Assembly (NCBI RefSeq): GCF_020034665.1
Contig: NZ_JAIQDI010000002.1
Location: forward strand, 2,480,001-2,544,000
Length of the DNA: 64,000 nucleotides
Direction of reading: 5' to 3'
Source of the DNA: Niabella beijingensis
GTDB lineage: Bacteria; Bacteroidota; Bacteroidia; Chitinophagales; Chitinophagaceae
A program made the translations under genes and the position numbers. Of the stretch, positions 51,349-61,600 are shown piece by piece. The first letter of the stretch is position 1. Each line of letters starts with the position of its first letter. The notes under the pieces were generated by a model. That model was not told the origin of the DNA and made no database searches. It saw nothing but the letters and a program-made list of their open reading frames with translations.

Positions 51349-54300
51349 CCTATAATGTAATTTTTGTATTGAATTGTTTTGATCACGGTATCATTGATCA
51401 GCAGCGCATCACCATTGATCTGCTTTATTTCATAAGCCCTCGGATTCCCTTTCAGTCCCTGTCCCAGCATTTTGCCATATGCTTCCTTCGCTACCCAAAA
51501 CCGGGTGCTCCATTCTGCAGGATCCCTGTCTTTTATCAGATCCCGTTCAGTCGCTGTAAACGACAATTCCATAAAACCAGCTGTGCGGGATGCCACCGTT
51601 TCCATATCGATCCCTACCGGCTTGCCGGAAGCGGCCACGGCTACCGCATCGGTACCCTTATGTGCGAGTGAGATGCTGATGCCGTCAACCTTACTGCCGG
51701 TAACAAAGGGTTGCTGTACTGCATTGCTGCCGGTAGTGAAGGTGATGGGGAAACAGGAATAACCCCGTTCCCGCTGCAACAGCGCCCGTACAGCGTCCTT
51801 TACCGCCACACGGCTGATCATCCATTCTTTTTTTCTCGCCGGAGGCAACTGCTGATAATATTTTTTTTCATCCTGGTTGAAGTAACGTTTCAGGATAAAG
51901 TCCCAGCTAACCATCCGGGTATATGCGTTATTAAACAGGAATATGCCCGGTGCTACTTCTTCAGACAACCGGTTATGCAACGGCGACATGGATACCTTCC
52001 ACAAGGCTTCATCAATTTCCAGCCGGCGGTTCTGCCAGCCGGTAATGACCGCCCAGGTACTGCCCTCCCGTTCCATGATGATATCGGCTGTAGCAAATTC
52101 ATCGTTCATTGCAGTAAGTACACAGGTACATTCAAAGATCCCCTGCTGGTCTTCCATATCACCGTAGAAAGCGATCTCCTGTATCTTCACCGGGAATGCA
52201 ATGCGGTCTTTGGCAAGCGTAAGCTGCAGCCACAGGCCAAACAGCTGTCCGGCATTGTCTAGCAGGGAGCCTTTACCACCCACACCCCGGATCCGGCCGC
52301 TGATCCCCTTCTCCCCCACCGTGGTAACCGATACGATACCCTGGTAAGCCGGGCCGTGGAACATATGCTCCTCATAGATCTTTTGCGGTATGATGGAAAT
52401 ACCAAGATCCTCACCGATGTTCTTATCTGTTTTGGGCGGTGCCGGCAATACAGCTGCCAGCACCACTTCTGCTGTTGCGTATTTTTCCAGATCCAGCAGG
52501 GCGAGGTCCGGAGTTTTCCAGCGGCCCCTTATTGTTTCGCGGAACGGCTGTGCCACATTCATCCACTGGAGCACTCTTGTATTTAAGATCTGCTGCACCC
52601 TCCGGCCCGGAGCCTGCGCCAGTGCTGTCTCTCCGAACAATTCAAAGATCAGGGTCATGGGAATGACGGGGTCCATATCCTCCACACAGGCCCAGCCCTT
52701 GGGCTGGCGCAGCAATGCGTGATCGATAAGATAAGGCGTGTTCTCTAATGTGATATCCAGTTCCCGGGTAAAAGGTTGTAATGCCTGTACCGCCGGGGTG
52801 CCATCGCCACTATAGGGCTGTTCTGTTGTCCGGAACAGTGTCAGCAATTCCTCCTGCATCCGGATCATCTCATCCACATTCTCTTTCATCGCACGTATCA
52901 CCGGATGCGCCGCGGCTGCCACCGGCTGTTCGTTAACCGGTATTGTGCGGGTCATACCCGGTGCGATCATATCCGGGTGCGGCCAGCCTTTGACCAGCGG
53001 CGCGCCCAGTTGGAGTTTTATTCTTCTGGTGGTACCCGGTTCCGGTTCATTGCTGATGCCCAGGAAGGCGAGGTCCACTTCCTTACCTTCGGTGAACAGC
53101 GCCGCCAGTACTCTTTTCAACTGGGCCATGCCCGTGCGCACCGGCAGGTTGGAAGCGATGACGCTGTATGACCGGCCTTTGAACGTATCGTCGATAAAAC
53201 CGGTCAGGCCGCCTGAACCGATCTGTACAAAAACTCTTGCGCCTTCTTCATATAATTTCAGCATCAGCTCGCGGAACCGGACCGGCCGGACCAGGTGCTC
53301 CACGCTTAGTTTGCGAATGGCTTCAAAATTTTCCGGATAGGTTTGCAATGTTGTCGCAGACCAAAGCGGGATTTTTGTTTTCTGAAAACACATAGCTTCC
53401 ATGCCCTGTAGCAATACATCCAGCTTGTCTGCCACAAAGGGCGAATGAAAACCGGATTGAAAGGGCAATACCTGGTAGAAAAGCTGCCGTTCTTTTAACA
53501 GTTCGGTAAGCTGTGCGATGGCTGTATGGGTTCCGCAAAGGATCACCTGGCTGGGACAGTTATCATTGGAAAGGTAAAGATCAGGGATGCGTTCCATCAC
53601 CGGGCCAATGGTGTCCAGTCCGCAGCCGATCGCAATAAAGCGGGAGTCTTTCAGCTCAAAGGTCCGCGGATCAAGCATATTGAGCAGCTGTGCCACCGAA
53701 GCTTCTTCTGCCAGTTCTGCAGAGCGTGCGGCCAGCCATTCACCAAGGCTGTGCCCGGCATTCATATCCGGTATAATCCCAAGGCGTTTCATTGCCGTAT
53801 CCAGCACACGGCTCCTGTCCAGCACGTCGAGTGCCTGATCCAGCAGGCCTTTTTCCCGCGCAACCGGGCGCTGGTCTAATCCAAAATATTCCGCCACGCT
53901 TTCCACCTCGCCGCCCGCCAGTCCATCCAGTCCCGGAAATACAAAGGCCAGCTTCGCACCCCGCAGCAATAACGGTTCATTGGTAAACCAGATATCCTGC
54001 CGGTTCCTCCAGGGTTTATCCTTACTCACGATCTTGATCGCTTTGGCGATCCGCTCCGGTGTGGGATCAAAAAGAGCGATCCTGTAATTTCCCTCACCCG
54101 GCCGGGTGGCTCCTTCCGTAAGCGCGCTGATCAGCGCTGCCTTACTATTCCGCGCCAGCAGTAACAGCCGGTCGCCGGACACCGGTTCCGGCGCAGCCTT
54201 TTGTTGTTGCTCCAAACCTTCCAGCACCACATGTGCATTGATACCGCCAAATCCAAAAGCATTCACACCGGCAAATCGTTTCAGTCCGCTGCTGCTCCAG

Positions 54301-55586
54301 CCCACCGGCTCCGCTACTGCACGAAAGCGGGTCTGTGCCATTTGCGGCAACGGTTGCGTACAATATAACGTAGGGGGCAATATGTCGTGATACAGGGCCA
54401 TTGCCGTCTTGATCAATCCTGCAATACCTGCAGCCGGCATGGCATGCCCGATGTTCGACTTCACGGAACCGATACCGGCCCTGGGCCGTGTATCACCGGT
54501 ACCAAAAACTTTTCTGAGCGTTTCCAGCTCCGTCTTATCACCAAGCGGTGTACCGGTTCCATGGGCTTCAATATATCCCACTTCATCCGGACCGATGCCA
54601 GCCATATCCCATGCCTGCTGTATCGCCTTTACCTGGCCTTTTACAGCCGGGCTCATTACACTGGTACCACTGCCGTCGCTGCTGACCCCTACTGCTTTTA
54701 TAACTGCATAGATCCGGTCGCCGTCCTTTACTGCTTCGCTTCGTTTCTTTAATACCACAAAGCCACAGCCTTCACCGATCAGCAACCCATCGGCATCCTG
54801 GTCAAAAGGACGGATCTGTTGTTTCCTTGATAAAGCGCCGAGCTGACTGAAGATGCTCCAGAAGGCTGCGTTCTGCGCCACATGCACTCCGCCGGCGATC
54901 ATCCGGTCGCAGCGGCCGCTGTGGAGCTCCCGGATGGCCTGGTCTACTGCCAGCAACGAACTGGCACAGGCCGCATCCACAGTATAAGCGGCACCGCCCA
55001 GGTTGAGGCGGTTGGCCACCAGCGATGCCACCAGGTTAGGGATCAGTCCCATTGCCGTATCAGCGCTAAAGCGGCCTTTACGTTCCTGGTAACCCTTCTT
55101 TATTTTTTCTATTTCTGTTTCAGACAAATGGGGCGATACCTGCCGCATTATTTCTGCGATCTGTTCACCTGTTCTTACGATCTCGATCGCCCTTGTAGCG
55201 CCAGGCCCTGCATAATTACCTTTTCCGATGATGATACCGGTCCGTTCAAGCACTTCCTTATCACCAAGCATGCCGGCATCTTCAAGGGCTTTACAAACCA
55301 GATCGAGCGTCAGCAGCTGGTCGGGCTCCATGCCTTCTACTGCCAGGGGCAGGACCCCGAAACGCACCGGATCAAAAGTAACCTCCGGGATAAAACCACC
55401 CCTGCTGCAATAGAACCGGTCGGCACCTTCAGCAGCAGCATCAAAATACAATGCGTCCAGCCGGTCGGCCGGAACGGTTTGCACCGCATCTTTTTTATCC
55501 AGTATGTTCTGCCAGAAGGCAGGAAGATCGGCTGCACCGGGAAAGATGCAGGACATTCCTGTTATGGCGATATCGGTTTCTTTCAT
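51336..55586 (-). CDS. Iterative PKS: KS-AT-DH-PPTase
   Basis: 1416 aa from the ATG at 55586 (MKETDIAITGMSCIFPG); the open frame continues 80 codons upstream into the previous gene but that part has no KS resemblance. Domains: KS 1-455 with Cys207 (DAACASS), His342 (EAHGTGT) and His381 (NIGHA); AT ~545-830 with Ser613 (GHSLGE) and His714 (GFHSPF); dehydratase ~940-1190 with His956 (IDHALL) and Asp1110 (LLDNAGQ); C-terminal phosphopantetheinyl transferase ~1215-1416 with GIDMET (1325-1330) and WVAKEAYGK (1364-1372). The built-in PPTase would activate the ACPs of this pathway. This resembles secondary-lipid and PUFA-type synthases. 71 bases after the first synthase. Confidence 0.88.
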   Translation of the reverse strand: MKETDIAITGMSCIFPGAADLPAFWQNILDKKDAVQTVPADRLDALYFDAAAEGADRFYCSRGGFIPEVTFDPVRFGVLPLAVEGMEPDQLLTLDLVCKALEDAGMLGDKEVLERTGIIIGKGNYAGPGATRAIEIVRTGEQIAEIMRQVSPHLSETEIEKIKKGYQERKGRFSADTAMGLIPNLVASLVANRLNLGGAAYTVDAACASSLLAVDQAIRELHSGRCDRMIAGGVHVAQNAAFWSIFSQLGALSRKQQIRPFDQDADGLLIGEGCGFVVLKKRSEAVKDGDRIYAVIKAVGVSSDGSGTSVMSPAVKGQVKAIQQAWDMAGIGPDEVGYIEAHGTGTPLGDKTELETLRKVFGTGDTRPRAGIGSVKSNIGHAMPAAGIAGLIKTAMALYHDILPPTLYCTQPLPQMAQTRFRAVAEPVGWSSSGLKRFAGVNAFGFGGINAHVVLEGLEQQQKAAPEPVSGDRLLLLARNSKAALISALTEGATRPGEGNYRIALFDPTPERIAKAIKIVSKDKPWRNRQDIWFTNEPLLLRGAKLAFVFPGLDGLAGGEVESVAEYFGLDQRPVAREKGLLDQALDVLDRSRVLDTAMKRLGIIPDMNAGHSLGEWLAARSAELAEEASVAQLLNMLDPRTFELKDSRFIAIGCGLDTIGPVMERIPDLYLSNDNCPSQVILCGTHTAIAQLTELLKERQLFYQVLPFQSGFHSPFVADKLDVLLQGMEAMCFQKTKIPLWSATTLQTYPENFEAIRKLSVEHLVRPVRFRELMLKLYEEGARVFVQIGSGGLTGFIDDTFKGRSYSVIASNLPVRTGMAQLKRVLAALFTEGKEVDLAFLGISNEPEPGTTRRIKLQLGAPLVKGWPHPDMIAPGMTRTIPVNEQPVAAAAHPVIRAMKENVDEMIRMQEELLTLFRTTEQPYSGDGTPAVQALQPFTRELDITLENTPYLIDHALLRQPKGWACVEDMDPVIPMTLIFELFGETALAQAPGRRVQQILNTRVLQWMNVAQPFRETIRGRWKTPDLALLDLEKYATAEVVLAAVLPAPPKTDKNIGEDLGISIIPQKIYEEHMFHGPAYQGIVSVTTVGEKGISGRIRGVGGKGSLLDNAGQLFGLWLQLTLAKDRIAFPVKIQEIAFYGDMEDQQGIFECTCVLTAMNDEFATADIIMEREGSTWAVITGWQNRRLEIDEALWKVSMSPLHNRLSEEVAPGIFLFNNAYTRMVSWDFILKRYFNQDEKKYYQQLPPARKKEWMISRVAVKDAVRALLQRERGYSCFPITFTTGSNAVQQPFVTGSKVDGISISLAHKGTDAVAVAASGKPVGIDMETVASRTAGFMELSFTATERDLIKDRDPAEWSTRFWVAKEAYGKMLGQGLKGNPRAYEIKQINGDALLINDTVIKTIQYKNYIIGWTQ

Positions 55587-55657
55587 TTGAACTTTCAGAC
55601 ATTTTTGTACAGCAGCTGCCGGGGGATCCTGATCATTATCTTTCCTGCAGACCGGGC

Positions 55658-58600
55658 TTACCAGACATCCCCGGCCATGATCAGCACCTGGCTTTCCGTA
55701 CCATATTTCAGTTCGTTCACAAAACTTTCCAGGCCGTCCTCCAGGGGTATCATTGCGATGCCTCTTTTTATGTATTCTTTTTCCAGCGAAGGTGAAACCA
55801 TACCGGCACCCTTCCACGGGCCCCAATTGATGGAGGTGACCCGGCCTTTGATCCTTTCCTTCAGCGCCCAGGTATAGCGGTCCATCACACTGTTGGCCGC
55901 CGCATAATCGGTTTGCCCGCGATTGCCGTACACCGATGCGATACTGCTGAAGAAGATCACAAACTGTACCTCTTCCTTCAGTTCTTCAACCAGTACCCGC
56001 AGGGGGGTAACCTTGGTGGTAAAGACCCTTTCAAACGATTCTGCCGTTTTATGAAGGAACAGTTTATCCTCCAGGAGACCGGCACCATGAATCACACCGT
56101 CGATGCGGCCCTGCTCCCGGTATACGCTCTGGATAAAAGCGCGCAATCCTTCTTCATCCCGGAGGTCCAGCGAATAATAGCTTGCCGTTGCACCGTTATT
56201 TTCAAGTGTCTTTATTGCATGCAGGATCTGGTTATTTTTAAACAGTTCCTGTACGCTTTTCTCTATTTCGGAAGGAGCCTTTAACAGACCTTCTTCAATC
56301 AACTGTTTCCGGATCGCATCTTTTGTTTTCAATGCCGCGTAGGGATTGTTGCCAACCGGGTGCGGAGAACGTCCTACCAGGATATAATGACAGGGATATT
56401 CCCGGGCAAATCCGGCCGTAAGTTCAGCGGTTATTCCCTGTGCGCCTCCAAACACCAACACTACAGCTTCCTTGCCGAGATGCAGGGTGGTTTGCCCTTC
56501 CTTTGCAGTCAGATGAGACGACACGAGGTTGTAACGGAACCGCTCTGTTCCCTGGTAAAGGACCTCCGGCGGCCGGTCCGCGTACAGCAGTTCGTTCAGC
56601 ACAATGGTTGAAAAGGCCGCAGGATCCAGTACCGATTGCAGGCTGATCATACGGCAACAGGTCTGTTCCAGTTCGCGGTCGAGGCTCTTCATCAGACCAG
56701 AAAATCCCTGGTAACGGCGCAGCAGGGTTATATCGCCGCTTTGTTTCATATGCCCGGTAAGATCGCTGAGCGTAAAGATCCACGATACTTTTTCCGGGTT
56801 TAGTTTTTTAATAAGGGCAAAGGCATCCATAATGCTGTAACATCGTTCCGATTCATGGGCATTGATGATGATAAGACCGTCGTACAGATCCAGCGGATCC
56901 TCCATTGTGATCACACGGGCTACCGCACCCTGTTCTTCCAGCCGTTGCTTTACAGCTGCCGCCATATGCCCGTTGTCCTCGGTAACAGCAAAGAGCTTTC
57001 CACGGATCAGTTCAGGATCTCCGGCAGCTGTTTGCGCAGCGGCAATTTCAAAACGCAGCCGGGAGATCAGGTTGTCTGAATCTTTCCGGCCGGAGGTAAG
57101 CCCTTCATTGATGATCTGCTGCGCTTCCTCAACCGGGGTTGCAGTAGTACCGGGTTTACTCAGCCAGCCCAGCAGGCCATTCAGGGTTTTGATGGCCGCC
57201 AACTGTTCCATCAGATCATCACCCGCCGCTTTATCCCCGCCCAATGCACCTTGCAGGGCGCCGATGATCTCCATCCGTTTGATCGAATCAATGCTCAGGT
57301 CTGCCTCAAGATCAAGATCGAGCCCGAGCATCTCTACCGGGTAACCGGTTTTATCACTTACGGTCTGCAACAATACAGCACGCAGATCCGGCACCGGCCG
57401 GTTCAACGCCCGCGCTGCCGGCACAGATGATTCCGGTTCCGGCTGACCGGTATTGGCATTGATCCAGCTGATCAGACCGCTCAGGGTTTTGATGGCCGCC
57501 AGCTGTTCCATCATCTCTTCTCCGGCATCACCACCGGTATTAAAACCGCCCAGCCTGTTCCGCAGCTCACCGATGATCTCCATTCTTTTTATAGAATCGA
57601 TACTCAGATCGGCTTCCAGGTCCATTTCCAAACCCAGCATTTCATTGGGGTAACCGGTTTTATCACTTACCACCTCCAGCAATACTGCTTTCACATCTGC
57701 AGCCCCGGGTTGCGGCAACGCGGCAGGAGTTATATCCGGGATTACAACAGCAGGAACCGTTGAAGCCGGTGGAATGGGCGGTGGCACCCGGTTCGCCGGT
57801 ACAGCCGGCGGCATCATCACGGGTTGCCCGAGATAACTCATCATCACATCCCGCTGTGCCTGTATCATCATTTTCATGCTGTTCAGGTATTCCAGCATCA
57901 TTTTATCTGTGGAAGAAGGTTCCTGTATCATGGAAGCAGTTGACGTTTTCAGCTGAAGGGGTTGTACGATCGGCAAGGCGCCGTGGTCCGGCAGCGTACC
58001 GGAAGCCGGTAATGCCTTCTGTCCGTCTATATACCAGAGGGCGGGGCTTTTACGGTAAGCTTCCGGTGTATCGATTTTGAGCAGCCGCGCATTCCTGTTG
58101 CTGAATAATTGCTGCAGATGCACCTCCCTTCCTGTTGCCAGGTAAGCTGCAATCGTTTTAAGCAGCAGCGCAATACCTCCCTGATCCTTATCTTCTGTAT
58201 GCAATACCAGCCCATCTTTATTCAGGATCGACCGGGTAAGTCCCGCCAGTACTTTGCCCGGTCCGGCTTCAATAAATATCCGCGCACCTTCAGCATACAT
58301 GCCTTCTATTTCTTCCGTAAACTTAACCGGCTCCACCAGGTGCTTTGCCAGCTGCTGCCGGATCGCTTCCGGCTGCGCCGGATAGACACCGGCCGTGGTA
58401 TTGGACCATACCGTTAATTGCGGGCTGTGGAAGGGCACCGCCTGAAGTGCAGCAGCAAACAGGTCTTCAGCGCCGGCCAGCAACGGACTGTGAAAAGCAC
58501 AGGCCACTTCCAGTTGCCGGAAGGAGATCTTCTCTTCTTTCATCCGTTCCATCAGTTGCTGCATGGCAGCTGTGGTTCCCGCCAGCACTGATTGTTTGGG

Positions 58601-61600
58601 CGCATTAAAATTAACGGCCCATATATCCTTTTCGTCTTTGATCAATGCCTGCAATGCGGCGGACGGCAAGCTCACGGCGGCCATCATTCCTTTATCGGCG
58701 CCAACAGCATTCAATATGGCGGCCGCTCTTTTTTCACTCAGATCGACCAGCACTTCCGGATCAAACACCCCCGCAAAGCATAATGCAGGCAACTCACCAT
58801 AGCTGTGCCCGGCTACCATGTCGGGCACGATGCCAAGCGAAAGGAGGTATTCGGCAATGGCGAGATCCACGATCCCCAGCAGCGGCTGGGCATTGCGCGT
58901 ATCTTTGATCGCTTCCTGCTGTGCTGCGCGTGCGGCTTCGTTGAACACAGCATCCGGAAACAATATTTTTTCATATTTTTTATGCCGTGCCAGCAAACAG
59001 CGCATTGCGGGGAACGCAACAAACAATTCCCGCGCCATATTGATACGCTGGCTGCCCTGCCCGGAAAACAGGAACGCCACCTTACCTTCTTTTTTATCTA
59101 TTGAAAAAACGCCCTCGGCTGCAATGCCCTGCCTTGCAGCCTCTATACGTTCCAGCAACTGCACACTGCTTCCGGCAATGATACTGAACTGTACCGGTGC
59201 TTCATTATAAACTGCCAGACTGTACGCCAGGTCTTTTAATGAAAGGGTATCATTCGCATAAAGCAATTTTTTTACACGCTCCATCACCTGTATTGCCGCA
59301 CCGGAAGTTACACCCCGGAAAACAAACAATTCAACCGGCCAGGCAGGCAATGGCATTGCCGGCTCCTGTGCAGGGTTACTTTCGAGCACTGCATGAAAAT
59401 TGGTCCCCCCAAAGCCAAAGGCGCTCACACCGGCCCTTCGGATTGCATCGGTCCAGATACCTGCCGCTGCATTAAACGCAAACGGACTGGTCGATGGTGC
59501 GTAATACCCATTGGGTTGATGCAGGTGGATAGTAGCGGGTTTTACACCGTGATAAACAGCAAGTGCCGCTTTGATCAGCCCGGCCAGGCCCGCTGCACAT
59601 TTGGTATGCCCGATCTGCGTTTTTACAGAGCCCAGATGTACCTGCCCCGGCAAAGCACCTGCATTCAGCAACAGGTCGGTCAGTGCGCTCAGTTCTGTGC
59701 GGTCGCCCACTACGGTTCCGGTTCCGTGTGCTTCCAGCAGCCCCAATGCTGCCGGTGAAATACCCGCCTGTTCATAGGCCCGTCCGAGTGCGCTGAGCTG
59801 TCCGGTTTTACGGGGAGCGGTCAATCCAAGACTTTTGCCATCGCTGCTGCCGCCCACACCTTTGATAACAGCATAGATCCGGTCTTCGTCGCGCTCAGCA
59901 TCTTTCAGCCGTTTCAATACTACAATAGCTACACCTTCTCCCAATGCAATACCATCTGCTTCCGCGTCAAAAGTGGCGCAGCGTCCTTTACGCGAAAGCG
60001 CATGCGTACTCGAGAACATCAGGTAGTCGTTGATACCGTTATGCAGGTCTACACCACCGGCCAGCACCATATCCGACTTTTCAAGGATCAGCTCCTGACA
60101 GGCCAGGTCGATGGCCGCCAGCGATGAGGCACAGGCTGCATCTACTGTATAATTGCGGCCGCCGAGGTTCAGCCGGTTGGTGATCCTTCCGGAAATCACA
60201 TTTGCCAGCACTCCCGGAAAAGAATCTTCTGTAAGTTTGGGCAGGGCCTTATCCAGTTCTTCCGGCATTTCGCCAAAGACCTGTTTAAAATAATTGCGGA
60301 AACCATAGCTGTTCGCCAGGTCGTTGCCACCTTCAGCGCCCAGGATCACGGATACATTTTCCGCATTAAAATCACCGTCCTTATAACCGGCATTTTCAAG
60401 CGCCTGTTTGGCCACCAGCAGGCTGAGCAGCTGACTGGGTTCGATCGCGGCAAGCGACTGCGGCGGTATGCCAAACTCCAGCGGATCAAAATCTATACGG
60501 GGAATAAAGCCGCCCCATTTGGAGTGCGACAAACCCTCCGCGCCAGAATCCGGATCGAAGTAAAGTGCTTTATTCCAACGGTCGTCAGGTACTTCCGTTA
60601 CGCTATCGGTACCCGTTACAATATTGCGCCAGTATTCATCGAGGTCTCTAGCTCCGGGATAGATACAGGCCATACCCACAATGGCAATATCCACGGCCTT
60701 GTCCGTTCTCACAGGCAGTATTGGCAACGCGGCCGATTGTAAATAAGCGGCGCTGCCTTCTGTTACATTTTCATGCAGCTCCCGGAGGCTCATGGTGCCG
60801 TGATGCATTGCTGTTACCTGTCCGATCATATACATACCCCGGTCCAGCTGCCCGGTTGCATCCACCGCCACCAGGTTGCTGTCCTGCCGCTCGATACCCT
60901 TGGCAGCGATCCTCAGGCGGCCAATATTCAGTGCCTCCAGTTGCTTCCAGATCTCTTTTTTATCCCATCCTTCTTTTATGAGCCGCTGTTTTTCCTGATT
61001 AAAAAAATCAGTGAAAGGAGAACAGAGGCAGCGGGTTTCATGACCCGGTGCTGTTTCCAGCAATACCGTATCTTTTTTTGCGATGGCCTGCTGCTGAAAC
61101 TGTTCAAGCACGGCACCTGTCTGCACGGCTTCATGGGTGAAGATATAAGCCGTACCCATCAGCACCCCCAGCTTTGCACCCCGTGCTGCCAGCGGCGCAG
61201 CCATTACAGCAACAAATGCGGCAGAAAGCGCATCGTGTATGCCACCGGCAAAAAAAACATGGATATCCGAAAGATCATCTTCCTGCAATAACCGTTCGAT
61301 CTGTTTCTCCCAGAGCACCATGCTTGATAAGGGTCCGACATGACCGCCGCATTCCCTTCCTTCAAACACAAAACGCCGGGCTCCTTCCCGAAGGAACAGG
61401 TCCAGTAATACTACAGAAGGCACATGCAGGAATACAGGGATCCCCATCTTCTCCAGTGGTTTGGACTGCGAGGTCCTGCCCCCTGCGATCAGCACCACCG
61501 GTGGCCGCTCTTCGCGGATCAATGCCAGCTGCTCCTCGCGCAGCTCCTGCGGAGCAAAGCCTAGAATGCCCACGCCCCAGGTTTTACCGCCGGCCAGTGC

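Noticed and set aside
55587-55826. 80-codon upstream extension of the second PKS, overlapping the first PKS gene
   Set aside because: The extension has no KS resemblance and reads as the antisense-like shadow of the first synthase's end; the KS opening ITGMSCIFPG starts 9 residues after the ATG at 55586.
54882-55877. 331-codon plus-strand frame inside the PKS region, and many similar ones between 51 and 62 kb
   Set aside because: They oppose well-supported KS, AT and ACP domains, show no recognisable motif, and have the mixed Cys/His/Arg-rich composition typical of antisense frames in GC-balanced genes.
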